Assembly (NCBI RefSeq): GCF_030409225.1 | Contig: NZ_JAUFPK010000007.1 | Span: 113,169-177,168 of the forward strand | Direction: 5' to 3' | DNA length: 64,000 bases | Source of the DNA: Aquisalimonas lutea | GTDB taxonomy: Bacteria; Pseudomonadota; Gammaproteobacteria; Nitrococcales; Aquisalimonadaceae | Shown: piece after piece, positions 8,066 through 16,943 of the stretch | How the letters are laid out: each line of letters opens with the position of its first letter | Numbering within the stretch: the stretch's first letter is position 1 | Program-made: the position numbers and the translations under genes | The notes under the pieces: model-generated | Told to the model about the DNA's origin: nothing | What the model saw: the letters and a program-made list of their open reading frames with translations, nothing else | The model's database searches: none

Positions 8066-9367
8066 ATGTCTCCACCCATTATCGGTGTTGTCGGCCTGGT
8101 GGCCCTTCTGGCGCTGATCGCCCTGCGCGTGCCGGTTGCCATCGCCATGGGGATCGTCGGCGTCGTCGGAAGCTACGTGCTTCAGGGCTGGTTCAGCCTG
8201 GGTTTCATTCTCGGCTCGCAGCCATTCGATACCGTCTCTGCGTACAGCCTGTCCGTGGTTCCCCTGTTCGTCATGATGGGTGCGTTCGCCGCGCGTGCGG
8301 GGCTGTCGGCGGCGTTGTACCAGTCCCTGCACATGCTCATCGGGCACTGGCGGGGCGGCCTGGCTTCGGCGACCGTCGGCGCCTGCGCCCTGTTCGGCGC
8401 GGTGTGCGGCTCCAGCCTGGCGACGGCGGCCACCATGGCCCGGGTGGCGGTCCCCGAGATGACGGCCATCGGCTACGACCGGCGCCTCAGCTCCGGGGCG
8501 CTGGCCGCGGGCGGCACGCTGGGCATCCTGATCCCGCCGTCGATCATCATGGTGCTCTACGCCATCCTGACGGAGCAGTCCATCGGCCGCATGTTCCTGG
8601 CGGGAATGATCCCCGGCGTGCTCGCGGCGATCCTGTACATGGCGGCCATCTACGTCACCGTCCTCATCAAGCCGTCGCTGGCGCCGAAGACCGAGCCGCC
8701 GGACCACATCGAGTTCCGGCGCGCGTTCACCAACATGGTGCCCATTCTGGCGCTGTTCGGCGTGGTCATGGGCGGAATCTACGTGCGCGTCTTCTCGCCC
8801 ACGGAGGCCGCGGCGGTGGGAGCGTTCGGCGCCATCGTGCTGACCTTCCTGCGCGGGCAGTTCAACCGGGCCGTGGTGCGCGATGCCCTGCTGGAGACGG
8901 CGTCCATTACCGGCATGCTGTTCATGATCCTGGTGGGCACGTCGGTGCTGCAGTTCTTCATCGAGTCGTCCACGCTGCCGCGGGTAATCGTGGACTGGAT
9001 CAATACCCTGGGCATGTCGCCCATGGCCGTCATCGTCGCGATTCTCGTGGTCTACCTCATCCTCGGGTGCTTTCTCGATGCCCTGTCGATGATGCTGATC
9101 ACTCTGCCTCTTGTTTTCCCCATCGTGACGTCCATGGGGTTCGATCCGATCTGGTTCGGCATTCTCGTGGTCTCGGTGGTGGAGATCGGATTAATCACCC
9201 CGCCGCTGGGCATGAACCTGTACGTGATCACCGCGGCGGTGGACGGCCTGCGCTACCAGACCGTCGCCGCCGGCGTCGTGCCCTTTCTCATTGCGGACCT
9301 GGTGCGCATCGGCCTGCTCCTGAGCATTCCCGCCCTGACCATGGCGTTGCCCGAGCTGCTTATGTAG
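8066..9367 (+). CDS. dctM: TRAP transporter large permease (DctM family)
   Basis: A 433-aa polytopic inner-membrane protein, the usual length for DctM, with about 11-12 hydrophobic helices. Family landmarks include AALYQSLHMLIGHWRGGLASATVGACALFGAVCGSS and the ITPPLGMNLYVI region near the C-terminus. It is the transport channel partner of DctQ and the periplasmic receptor. It ends 45 nt before the lyase gene, in the same direction. Confidence 0.93.
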   Translation: MSPPIIGVVGLVALLALIALRVPVAIAMGIVGVVGSYVLQGWFSLGFILGSQPFDTVSAYSLSVVPLFVMMGAFAARAGLSAALYQSLHMLIGHWRGGLASATVGACALFGAVCGSSLATAATMARVAVPEMTAIGYDRRLSSGALAAGGTLGILIPPSIIMVLYAILTEQSIGRMFLAGMIPGVLAAILYMAAIYVTVLIKPSLAPKTEPPDHIEFRRAFTNMVPILALFGVVMGGIYVRVFSPTEAAAVGAFGAIVLTFLRGQFNRAVVRDALLETASITGMLFMILVGTSVLQFFIESSTLPRVIVDWINTLGMSPMAVIVAILVVYLILGCFLDALSMMLITLPLVFPIVTSMGFDPIWFGILVVSVVEIGLITPPLGMNLYVITAAVDGLRYQTVAAGVVPFLIADLVRIGLLLSIPALTMALPELLM

Positions 9368-9412
9368 GGCTGCGCTACCGTAATCCACTTCCGGCCCCCG
9401 GAGAGATCGATC

Positions 9413-10279
9413 ATGACACCGACACGGCGTTTCAAGGCGTTGCTGGATGCACCCGGGCTCCTCCTGGCGCCGGGGGCCTACGACGTGCTGAGTGCAAGGC
9501 TGGCGGAGCAGGCGGGCTTCGGGGCCGTGTACATGACCGGCTATGGCACCTCCGCCAGCGTTCTGGGCGAGCCGGACATGGGGCTGCTGAGCTTCAGCGA
9601 GATGCTCAAGAGGGCGGACGACATGGCCAACGCCGTGGACGTGCCGATCCTCGCCGACGGCGATACGGGCTTCGGCAACGCGCTGAGCGTGCGGCGCACC
9701 GTCCGGGGCTACGAGAAGGCGGGCGTAGCCGGCATCCAGCTCGAGGACCAGGTGTTCCCGAAGCGCTGCGGGCACATGGCGGGCAAGGAAGTGATCCCGG
9801 CCGAGGAGATGGTGCAGAAGATCAGGGCGGCCGTGGATGCCCGTCACGACGAGGACTTCGTGGTAGTGGCGCGGACGGACGCCCGCGCAGCCCACGGTCT
9901 CGCCGAGGCGCTGCGTCGCGGCGCCCTCTACCGGGAAGCCGGGGCGGACGTGCTGTTCATCGAGTCGCCGGAGGACGTGGACGAGCTCCGGCAGGTGCAG
10001 GAGGCGTTCCGGGGGACCCGCACCCTGGCGAACATGGTCGAGGGCGGGCGAACCCCGGTTCTCGGCAGGGAGGACCTGGAAGCGCTTGGTTTCGCCATCG
10101 CCATCTATCCCGTGGGGCCGTTGTACGCGGCGGCCGGCGCGGTGCGGTCGTACCTGGACGCGCTGCTGGCTGACGGGCGGCCGGGCGAGCCGAGCAGTGC
10201 CGCGATCTCCTTCGACGAGTTCAACCGCGCTCTGGGGCTGGACGCATACCGGGACCTCGAAGCCCGCTACAGGAGCTGA
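9413..10279 (+). CDS. Isocitrate lyase/PEP mutase family lyase (2-methylisocitrate-lyase-like)
   Basis: A 288-aa TIM-barrel enzyme of the ICL/PEP mutase superfamily. The Mg-binding DGD (Asp82-Gly-Asp84, in LADGDTGFGN) and the catalytic loop KRCGH (residues 117-121, with Cys119) are present. The K(K/R)CGH Cys marks true C-C lyases (isocitrate, methylisocitrate and dimethylmalate lyases) and is absent from PEP mutases and the oxaloacetate-decarboxylase branch. The expected reaction is retro-aldol cleavage of a 2-hydroxy di- or tricarboxylate to pyruvate or glyoxylate plus a C4 acid. It is the last gene of the GntR-linked operon. Substrate uncertain. Confidence 0.85.
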   Translation: MTPTRRFKALLDAPGLLLAPGAYDVLSARLAEQAGFGAVYMTGYGTSASVLGEPDMGLLSFSEMLKRADDMANAVDVPILADGDTGFGNALSVRRTVRGYEKAGVAGIQLEDQVFPKRCGHMAGKEVIPAEEMVQKIRAAVDARHDEDFVVVARTDARAAHGLAEALRRGALYREAGADVLFIESPEDVDELRQVQEAFRGTRTLANMVEGGRTPVLGREDLEALGFAIAIYPVGPLYAAAGAVRSYLDALLADGRPGEPSSAAISFDEFNRALGLDAYRDLEARYRS

Positions 10280-10727
10280 CCCCCGGGGGAAGGCCTCGCC
10301 ACAAGGGCCGTGCGTCCTGATACGAACCCTCCCGGATCGTAGGCCCGCGGAATCATCAGCGTCTCGACGGCGTCGACACCGATCGTCTCCGGGCAGCCCG
10401 GGGTCAGTGCGGGATTCCAGCTCATGATGCGCTCCGTTCGCCGGCAGTGGGCGACGATCGCTCTATCGTGAATGATAGGCCGTGGAGGGCCCGATCGACA
10501 GGCTCGTCCCCAGCGAGAGCACCAGCAGCCGTTCGTCAACGATGACTGCCCGGGGCCGGCGTACTCCGGGAAGGCCCGAAGGCGGAGGCGCGGGTTATAG
10601 CGAGAGAGCAATTCTAAGTAAAAACCTGTATACAACGGTTGCCACTCCTCACCATTAACGCCGAGAATAGGCGAGAAGTCCTCGCAGAGCTAAGGGTTTT
10701 ACCTGTTATCCCGATGCGATACCGGAC

Positions 10728-10750
10728 CCGTCAAGGCCACGCCTTGACGG
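10728..10750. repeat. Perfect 10-bp inverted repeat with 3-nt loop
   Basis: CCGTCAAGGC-CAC-GCCTTGACGG forms a perfect hairpin. No T-run follows on either strand, so it is not a standard intrinsic terminator. It could be an operator or the stem of an RNA element in the chemoreceptor leader. Confidence 0.6.
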
Positions 10751-10826
10751 CAAGGCCCAATGGTGCCGTGGAAACCTCCGGGCGGTGTCCGGACCAAAAA
10801 ACAGATGTACAATTAATGTAAAATGT

Positions 10827-10844
10827 TTGTGAACCCATTCACAA
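10827..10844. promoter_or_regulatory. TTGTGAA-N4-TTCACAA dyad, candidate operator
   Basis: A perfect 7-bp inverted repeat with a 4-bp centre (CCCA), in an AT-rich stretch about 116 bp upstream of the chemoreceptor start. Its size and symmetry fit a dimeric regulator site. The cognate protein is unknown. Confidence 0.4.
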
Positions 10845-10959
10845 CGGCAAGGCAGCCCTTGGGCTAGCGTTAGCACGCTTACTTGCAGCGTTGCCGAGCT
10901 TTGGGAGTGTCCAGTTTCTCCCGGGCTTGATCCACTCATGGGAGATACAGGAGTAAACG

Positions 10960-12597
10960 ATGATCCGGCGATTATTACCCAACAGTGTGCTTGGCAAGAT
11001 TCTCGGCATAACAGGGCTCAGCGCAGGCGCCGTGGTCGCGAGCGCCGTCGTCGCGTTCGCCGGAATGTGGTCCGTCGTCCAGCAGTACCACGACCTGGAA
11101 CGTCAGGTGGTTGGTGAGTTGAAGGAAGAGGCCGCCTTGCAGCGGGAGATCACGGCGGAAACCATTGCATGGAAGAACTACCTCATCCGGGGCCAGGACG
11201 AGGCCCAAAGGGAAGTGTACTGGCGGCGTGTGATGGAGGCCCAGAATGCCGCCCAGGCATACATGGACGAGCTGCATGAGACCGTGTCATATCCGTCCGC
11301 GGAGTCCGCGCTCAACCGCCTGCAAGAGGCGCACGCGGGCTATGTCGAGCGGCTCGATCAGGCGCGGGAAACCCTGCAGGCCAACGGCTTCGATGTTCAG
11401 GCGGTCGAGGATGAGCTCGCAGGCGAGACGCAGCCGGTGCAGGACGCGCTCAGGGAACTCGAGACAGCAACCGCGCAAAACGCCGAGAGCGCCGCGAAGG
11501 CCATGGACGAGCGAGCGTTCAGCCGTGCCACATCCGGAGCGCTGGGCATGGGCTTGCTGCTGATCGTCGCGGGCGTTGTCACGACGTGGCTGATCCGCTC
11601 GGGCGTCACGCGGCCCTTGAAGCAGGTCGATGAAGACCTGCAACGGATGGCCGAGGGGGACTTTTCCCACGCCATCACCCTGGATTCCAGCGATGAGCTG
11701 GGTACGCTCGCCCGCAGCGGCGAGCGGCTGCGTACGGATATGGCGAAGGCGCTCGGCGAGGTGCGTGATGCGGCCAACGAGGTCGCATCCGCGGCCGAAG
11801 AGCTGTCGACGGTTGCCGCGGAGACCAGTCGCGGCGTTGATCAGCAGCGAAGCGACACGGACCAGGTCGCTTCGGCGATGAACGAGATGAGCACCACCGT
11901 CCAGGAAGTGGCCCGGAACGCGACACAGACGGCGGAGGCGGCCCGCGAGGCTCAGCAGGGCAGTGCCAGCGGTCGACGCACCGTGCAGGAGAACGCGGAT
12001 GCCGTCGCCTCCGTGAACGCGGCACTGCAGGATGCGACCAGCGCGATCGAGAAGCTCGACGAGCAGACCAGGGATATTGGCGAGGTCATCGACGTGATTA
12101 CCAACGTCGCCGGGCAAACCAACCTGCTGGCGCTGAATGCGGCCATCGAGGCGGCGCGCGCCGGCGAAGCGGGGCGCGGGTTCGCGGTTGTCGCCGACGA
12201 AGTCAGGACGCTGGCCCAGAAAACGCAGTCCTCGACCGATCGCATCGAGACCATTGTCGAGGAAGTGCGCCACGGGACCCGGGCGGCCGTGGACACCATC
12301 AAGGTGAGCCACGAGCGCGCGCAGGTCGCGGAAGGAAAAGCGGCGGAGGCGACGCAGGCCCTGGATACGATCGATGCGGGCGTTCAGGTCATCACGGACC
12401 TCACCGGCCAGATCGCGACGGCGACGGAGGAGCAGAGCTCGGCGTCCGAGGAGATCAACCGCAACGTGTCGAGCATGAGCGATGTTGCGAGCAGCAATGC
12501 GGCTTCCGTCAACCAGATTGCCAGCTCGGGCCGGCAGCTCACCCAGCTCGCGGCCTCACTGCAGGACCTGGCCGGGCGCTTTCGGACATCGAGCTGA
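10960..12597 (+). CDS. Methyl-accepting chemotaxis protein
   Basis: A 545-aa transducer of classic topology: transmembrane helix about residues 13-36, a helical periplasmic sensor of about 150 residues (four-helix-bundle type), a second helix about 190-212, HAMP about 212-265, and a cytoplasmic signalling domain. The signalling hairpin tip is present and intact ([20 protein letters not shown] and the adjoining [17 protein letters not shown]). It should couple to CheW/CheA; no che genes are in the window. An AGATACAGGAG ribosome site precedes the ATG. No C-terminal CheR-tethering pentapeptide is seen. The ligand is unknown. Confidence 0.93.
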   Translation: MIRRLLPNSVLGKILGITGLSAGAVVASAVVAFAGMWSVVQQYHDLERQVVGELKEEAALQREITAETIAWKNYLIRGQDEAQREVYWRRVMEAQNAAQAYMDELHETVSYPSAESALNRLQEAHAGYVERLDQARETLQANGFDVQAVEDELAGETQPVQDALRELETATAQNAESAAKAMDERAFSRATSGALGMGLLLIVAGVVTTWLIRSGVTRPLKQVDEDLQRMAEGDFSHAITLDSSDELGTLARSGERLRTDMAKALGEVRDAANEVASAAEELSTVAAETSRGVDQQRSDTDQVASAMNEMSTTVQEVARNATQTAEAAREAQQGSASGRRTVQENADAVASVNAALQDATSAIEKLDEQTRDIGEVIDVITNVAGQTNLLALNAAIEAARAGEAGRGFAVVADEVRTLAQKTQSSTDRIETIVEEVRHGTRAAVDTIKVSHERAQVAEGKAAEATQALDTIDAGVQVITDLTGQIATATEEQSSASEEINRNVSSMSDVASSNAASVNQIASSGRQLTQLAASLQDLAGRFRTSS

Positions 12598-12721
12598 ACC
12601 TGTTGTTGCCGAGCGTTACCCCGGTTACGGTTGTTTCTCGGTGAACGCCAGGGAAAACAGAGCGTTACGTCCCGTTTGACAGGCCCCCGCAAGGCTGTAG
12701 AATACCGGCCTGTATCAAGAC

Positions 12722-12798
12722 AGGCGCGTAGCTCAGCTGGTTAGAGCACCACCTTGACATGGTGGGGGTCGGTGGTTCGAGTCCACTCGCGCCTACCA
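12722..12798 (+). tRNA. tRNA-Val (anticodon GAC)
   Basis: A 77-nt cloverleaf. Acceptor strand AGGCGCG (12722-12728) pairs with CGCGCCT. The D arm is GCTC...GAGC, the anticodon arm CCACC-TTGACAT-GGTGG with GAC at 12756-12758, and the T arm GGTGG-TTCGAGT-CCACT. CCA is encoded. The body closely matches E. coli tRNA-Val(GAC). A terminator follows at 12810. Confidence 0.97.
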
Positions 12799-12809
12799 GG
12801 CAGGAATCA

Positions 12810-12843
12810 AGGGCTTACGGGGTCATCCCGTAGGCCCTTTTTT
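12810..12843 (+). terminator. Rho-independent terminator after tRNA-Val
   Basis: A 12-bp stem (AGGGCTTACGGG / CCCGTAGGCCCT with one G-T pair) and a short loop, followed by a run of T residues. It ends the tRNA transcript 12 nt after the mature 3' end. Confidence 0.9.
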
Positions 12844-13001
12844 CGTTTCAAGGCCGAATTCGCCTTCATGGTGATCCAAGCCCGGCGGCAGACTGGTGGC
12901 GCCGCAGCGAATGCCGCGTGGCACCCCGCGCAAGCAGAGTCGTCGGCATCCTGGAAAGCGGGTACCATGACTGATCGGTACGATCTGGCAGCCCAGCAAC
13001 A

Positions 13002-14969
13002 ATGCCCACCCTGCTGCGCAGAATCGCTCTGTCCCTGCTGGCATTCCTGGTGCTGGTGGGTGTTCTGCTCGTGGCTGCCTGGTGGTTCGTCGATCCGAAC
13101 GATTACCGCGACGCCATCAACCGGCATGCCAGCGAAGCGCTTGGCCACCCGGTGGCCGTGCACGGGCAGATCCGCCTGGAGTTGCTGCCGCGCCCGGCAA
13201 TCACCCTTGAATCTGCCACGATCGCCAATGTGGATGGATACACCGACGCCCCTTTCGCCGAAGCCTCCGGTCTACATGCCGCCATCCGGCCGCTCCCCCT
13301 GTTTACCGGCGAGCTGGAGCTTAGCGCGGTCGAAGTCGACGCCATTTCCATGCGACCGGAACGCAACGCCGAGGGCGATGCCAACTGGGTGCCGATTATC
13401 GACGCCGTTGGTGCGCGGGACGATGACCCGCCACTGGCGTTCTCCGGTATCCACCACACCCGCATCGATGCCATCACGGTGGACTATGTCGACCACCAGC
13501 GGGAGACCCGATATCGCTTCACCGCCAGCGATATCGCCGTGGACCATCTCAGCTCCGGCAGCAGCACCACCATCGACGGTCGCTGGCAGGCGCATGGGGC
13601 GCCGTTCAATCGAGTCGACGGCGACATTGCCGCTCACTTCGACCTCGATGAGGCTCTGCGGCCACGCGCGGCCGAGATCACCCACCTGCGGCTTGAATGG
13701 ACCCCGGACCCCGACCGTCCCGACACCCTCGCCGCCGATGCCTCGGCACGCCTGGAATTCGCGCCGGAGGACAACGCTATCACCCTGTCGCACCTGACAG
13801 TCAGCGGCGATGCATTCGACGCCGAACTGCAGACGGACGTGACCTGGGAGGATGACAATCAGTCGGCGTCAGGGTCCTTCACCGTAACCGATGCAGCGCT
13901 CAGGGACCGGCTGCACACCCTGATCGGCGACGACCCCAATGCCGAGGACCCCGGCGCGCTGCAGCGCCTGCACACCGAGGGCACCTTCCAGTGGCAGCAG
14001 CAGCGTTTAAGGCTTGAAGCGGTGCGCGTGGAACTGGATGACTCCAAGCTCGAGGCCAGCATTGACGCACGTTTCGGCGCAGATCCGCTATGGGAGTTTG
14101 ACGCCGCGCTGGATGCCATCGACGTGGGCCGCTACACGCCGGAAGAGTTCCATCCGGATGCAGTGCGCACCATCACCCGCTTCATCCTTGATTCCGTCAC
14201 CGGGATCGACCTGGACGGCACGATCATGGTCGACACCCTGAAGGCGACCGGGCTCACCTTCGAAGCCCTCGAGGCCACGATCCGGTCCCAGGGAGACGAG
14301 TTGACCGTCCTGCCGCTGGAGGCATCCGTCTACGGGGGCAGTTATTACGGCACGTTCAACGTCCCTCTCCGCGCCACCCCTTACACGGTCCGGTTCGATC
14401 AACGCATCGACGGCATGGCGCTGGGCGAGCCCCTGACCGCCCTGTTCGGCTGGGCCGTGCTCGAAGCGGAGGTGGACGCGCACTGGAGCGGCTCGTTCAC
14501 CGGCATGCACTGGCCGGACATTCGCGAATCCCTGGAGGCCGAGGGGACGCTGACGCTTCGTGACGGCCGCATCAACCGCTTCAGCCTCACACGACTGATC
14601 GAGGACGCGGTACCCAGGGCCATGGGGGGTGTTGACCAGGCGCCCTTTTCCCGGGATGCCACGACGTCGTTCGACAGTATCGCCGGCAAGCTGGTCATGG
14701 AAGGCGGCGTACTGAAGAATCCCGACGCGCACGCTGACTCCGACTACTTCAGCGTCGGCGGCTCGGGGAACCTGGACCTGGCGGAGCTGGAACTGGACTA
14801 CCAGCTCGATCTCACCATCGTCGATGCCTTCGAGACCGAGAGCGAGGAACTGCTGGAGCTGCTCCGGGGGATCAGTATTCCGCTGCGTCTACACGGCCCT
14901 CTGACGGACCCGGACGTGCAGCTCGACCTGGAGCAGGCCCTGGGCAGTGATGGTGATGCCGACAATTGA
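13002..14969 (+). CDS. AsmA family protein
   Basis: A 655-aa protein with one N-terminal membrane helix (about residues 7-29, LALLAFLVLVGVLL-like) and a large periplasmic part. The N-terminal AsmA signature region (FVDPNDYRDAINRHASEALGHPV, then a GQIRLELLPRPAITLESATIAN segment) and the C-terminal AsmA repeat with IRESLEAEGTLTLRDGRINR and LHGPLTDPDVQLDLEQ are clear. AsmA/TamB-like proteins are thought to act in outer-membrane assembly or lipid transport across the periplasm. It stands alone after tRNA-Val. E. coli AsmA is of similar size (617 aa). Confidence 0.88.
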   Translation: MPTLLRRIALSLLAFLVLVGVLLVAAWWFVDPNDYRDAINRHASEALGHPVAVHGQIRLELLPRPAITLESATIANVDGYTDAPFAEASGLHAAIRPLPLFTGELELSAVEVDAISMRPERNAEGDANWVPIIDAVGARDDDPPLAFSGIHHTRIDAITVDYVDHQRETRYRFTASDIAVDHLSSGSSTTIDGRWQAHGAPFNRVDGDIAAHFDLDEALRPRAAEITHLRLEWTPDPDRPDTLAADASARLEFAPEDNAITLSHLTVSGDAFDAELQTDVTWEDDNQSASGSFTVTDAALRDRLHTLIGDDPNAEDPGALQRLHTEGTFQWQQQRLRLEAVRVELDDSKLEASIDARFGADPLWEFDAALDAIDVGRYTPEEFHPDAVRTITRFILDSVTGIDLDGTIMVDTLKATGLTFEALEATIRSQGDELTVLPLEASVYGGSYYGTFNVPLRATPYTVRFDQRIDGMALGEPLTALFGWAVLEAEVDAHWSGSFTGMHWPDIRESLEAEGTLTLRDGRINRFSLTRLIEDAVPRAMGGVDQAPFSRDATTSFDSIAGKLVMEGGVLKNPDAHADSDYFSVGGSGNLDLAELELDYQLDLTIVDAFETESEELLELLRGISIPLRLHGPLTDPDVQLDLEQALGSDGDADN

Positions 14970-15236
14970 CTGTTGTTGCTCGCTCCGCCGATGAATTACG
15001 AGTCGCGGGTGGTGGGTGTGGAACCTCCTGCGCTCTCCCGGCGTATATCGAGAAGGTCTTGATGGTTGGGCACTTGCCGTCCCATGGTCGGCCATTTCGA
15101 AACACTTCCCGTTCCGTTCTTGCGCGTACTGCGCCCTGGGCGCCGGCTGCTGCGGTGACGGTCGAAGCATGCGAGCACTCGCTTGACGGGAAGGGAGGCG
15201 TAAACAGTTTTCGCCCCTGTGCAGGAGGCCTGCTTC

Positions 15237-15734
15237 ATGGCAAACGAAGACACGCTTGATTCCCTCGACGATCTTTTCATCCATCAACTGGAAGATCTGT
15301 ATGACGCCGAGAAGCGCATGACGCGCGCGCTTCCGGAAATGCGTGATGCTGCGGGACAGATTAAGTTACGCGATGCATTTAGCTATCATCTGGAAGAAAC
15401 CCAAAGCCAGATCGAACGCCTCGAGGCGATTTTCGAGTCGCTCGGGAAGAGTCCGGAACGTGAGGCGTGCGAGGCCATGAAGGGTTTGCTTCGCGAGGGC
15501 GAGAAAGTAATCAACGCCAATGGAAGTGACACCGTGCGTGACGCCGCCCTCATTGCCGCGGCGCAGCTTGTCGAGCACTACGAAATAGCGGCGTACGGGA
15601 CCGCACACACCATGGCGTTGCAGTTGGGATACGGGGAAATCGCCGAGCAACTCGAAGACACGCTGCACGAGGAAAAGAACATCGACACCAAATTGACACA
15701 GATTGCCAGGTCATACATCAACCCGGCAGCGTAA
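15237..15734 (+). CDS. Ferritin-like DUF892/YciF family protein
   Basis: A 165-aa helical protein of the YciF/DUF892 family, with the typical opening LDDLFIHQLEDLYDAEKRM. Glu and His residues spaced along four helices (QLEDLYDAE, HLEETQSQIERLE, EHYEIAAYGT, HEEKNID) suit a ferritin-type di-iron site. Members are stress-induced (osmotic or envelope stress); the exact function is unsettled. Start: AGGAGG lies 8 nt before the ATG at 15237; an upstream in-frame start at 15219 lies inside the ribosome site. A copper-protein remnant follows directly. Confidence 0.88.
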   Translation: MANEDTLDSLDDLFIHQLEDLYDAEKRMTRALPEMRDAAGQIKLRDAFSYHLEETQSQIERLEAIFESLGKSPEREACEAMKGLLREGEKVINANGSDTVRDAALIAAAQLVEHYEIAAYGTAHTMALQLGYGEIAEQLEDTLHEEKNIDTKLTQIARSYINPAA

Positions 15735-15735
15735 C

Positions 15736-15834
15736 CAATCGTGCATCGAAGCTTGCCATGTCCGCGCGGCCTACTGTGAGCGCTGCGCCACCTCCTGTCA
15801 TCGCTGCGCCAAGGAGTGCGCCGCCATGGCGTGA
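15736..15834 (+). pseudogene. Remnant of a four-helix-bundle copper-binding protein (DUF326/Csp-like)
   Basis: Immediately after the YciF-like stop, one frame reads NQSCIEACH...YCERCATSCHRCAKECAAMA then a stop at 15832. The last 20 residues match the Cys-rich C-terminus of DUF326/Csp-type four-helix-bundle copper storage proteins, and the first few resemble the CIxAC motif near their N-terminus. The ~80-100 residues that should lie between are missing and no start codon is in frame. I read it as an internally deleted relic. It is short, so chance resemblance cannot be fully excluded. Confidence 0.5.
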
Positions 15835-15967
15835 TACCGGCCGTGGCTGGCGGAAACCCAAGATCTCACGGCGCCCAAGGGCCGGGCTCGTTGCTTCCTG
15901 TGAACTTGAGCCGCGAGCGAGCTTTCTGGCGAGGCGCACGGACATCCAGCCTCTGGAGGGTGACACC

Positions 15968-16189
15968 ATGATGGAGTGCGATTGCTGCGGGAACGACTAC
16001 GACAAGGCGTTCGTCATCGAGATGGCCGGTCGGCGTTATACGTTTGACGCATTTGAATGCGCCATCCACAAGCTGGCGCCCACCTGTAGACGATGCGGCT
16101 GCCGGATCATGGAACACGGTGTCGAGGCCGACGGGCGCATGTACTGCTGCGCCCACTGTGCACACTCCTGCGAAAGACTTACGGCTTGA
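15968..16189 (+). CDS. Small Cys-rich, probably metal-binding protein
   Basis: A 73-aa protein with about eleven cysteines in CxC, CxxC and CC clusters: CDCCGND near the N-terminus, CRRCGCR in the middle, and YCCAHCAHSC near the C-terminus. The final motif resembles the YYCCxxCA motif of bacterial metallothioneins; the first two look like zinc-ribbon knuckles. GGAGGG lies 7 nt before the ATG at 15968 (a second ATG follows at once). An upstream extension of the frame is low-complexity and lacks a ribosome site. Zinc or copper handling is inferred from the cysteines and from the copper-protein remnant just upstream. Confidence 0.7.
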   Translation: MMECDCCGNDYDKAFVIEMAGRRYTFDAFECAIHKLAPTCRRCGCRIMEHGVEADGRMYCCAHCAHSCERLTA

Positions 16190-16284
16190 CACGCGGCTCT
16201 TGACGTTGGAACTTCTAGGGTGCAGGGAAAGCGAGTCCTGGCGCGCACCGCGCGCGGACGGTTTACGATCCAGAGGAGGGGAGT

Positions 16285-16578
16285 ATGGCTTCCAGCGGCG
16301 CACGCTTGGGCGATATCGGCTCGGCCCACGGCTGTTACCCGGCAACTCCCACTATGACCGCCAGTCCGGATGTCTTCATCAACGGTCTGTCAGTAGTTCG
16401 CTTGGGGGATGCCCTAGTCCCCCACGGCTGCTCGACCTGCTCGTCGCACCCGCGAAAAGTGGCCGAAGGAGCGGCGACGGTGCTCATCAACGGCCGGCCG
16501 GCGTCCCGGGTCGGTGATGCCGTGGACTGCGGCGGCGAGCTTGCTACCGGGTCGCCGGATGTCTTTATCGGGGGCTAA
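16285..16578 (+). CDS. PAAR-domain protein (T6SS spike tip)
   Basis: A 97-aa stand-alone PAAR protein. Its motifs follow the family order: ARLGDIGSAHGCYPATP, ASPDVFINGLSVVRLGDALVPHGCS, SHPRKVAEGAATVLINGRPASRVGDAVDCGG, and SPDVFIGG at the end. PAAR proteins form the metal-bound sharp cone on the VgrG trimer and may carry effectors. This one has no extension, so it is likely a generic tip for the VgrG at 43372. AGGAGGGG precedes the ATG. It lies outside the two main T6SS operons, on the plus strand. Confidence 0.92.
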   Translation: MASSGARLGDIGSAHGCYPATPTMTASPDVFINGLSVVRLGDALVPHGCSTCSSHPRKVAEGAATVLINGRPASRVGDAVDCGGELATGSPDVFIGG

Positions 16579-16943
16579 AGTCCCGGCAACGTCAATTCCG
16601 TGTCGGCGGCATAGTGAACGACCTTCACGCAGAATGTGCTCAGGCGCGATCCGGCCAGAGAAAGGTAACCGCTCGACGGAGTTCGGCATGGAAGCAGCGC
16701 GATTCAAAGGGAAGGGAACCTCACGCAGTGAGAGTACCGTCGTCCATAGCCACGCCTGCGCTGGCCGGCAACCTCACGAATGCCGCCGCGAATGAGTTCC
16801 TGGAGTACCGCTATCCCCGATTCGATTTCGTTTCAATTTTTGTTTCGGGTAAATGGACTGAATAAGCGACTCGAAAGGTCTGCCTACTTTTCAGTTTGCG
16901 AGTAATTGGAAAAGCCACACCCAGTGGGGAGGGACCCTCACTC
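16579..16943. other. Intergenic region between PAAR gene and first Sel1 gene
   Basis: 365 bp without a supported gene. GC content drops noticeably around 16800-16870. A frame at 16614-16865 is open but has no ribosome site or recognisable family. The last 46 bp (16898-16943) are the start of the duplicated unit described for the two Sel1 genes. Confidence 0.5.

Larger units (their letters stand above)
10280..10959. other. 680-bp gene-free region upstream of the chemoreceptor
   Basis: No convincing gene is present. Short open frames on either strand lack ribosome sites and family features. The region is visibly more AT-rich than its surroundings from about 10600 on and holds several dyads: TGTATACA at 10627-10634, a 10-bp stem at 10728-10750, and TTGTGAA-N4-TTCACAA at 10827-10844. 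It most likely contains the promoter and control elements of the chemoreceptor gene, and possibly a small RNA. Confidence 0.5.

Noticed and set aside
10267-10635. 122-aa open frame on the minus strand after the ICL-type lyase
   Set aside because: No ribosome site, no recognisable family and an atypical composition. I treat it as chance.
10691-10717. Sigma-28-like promoter for the chemoreceptor
   Set aside because: TAAG-N15-CCCGATGC has the right spacing but only five of eight positions agree in the -10. It is too weak to list as a feature and too far (about 240 bp) from the gene.
12754-13797. 347-aa open frame starting in the tRNA
   Set aside because: It begins inside tRNA-Val, runs through the terminator and overlaps the AsmA gene in another frame. 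The product is Pro/Arg-rich shadow sequence.
16614-16865. 83-aa open frame between PAAR and Sel1 genes
   Set aside because: No ribosome site and no family. Its C-terminus looks protein-like, but the evidence is insufficient.
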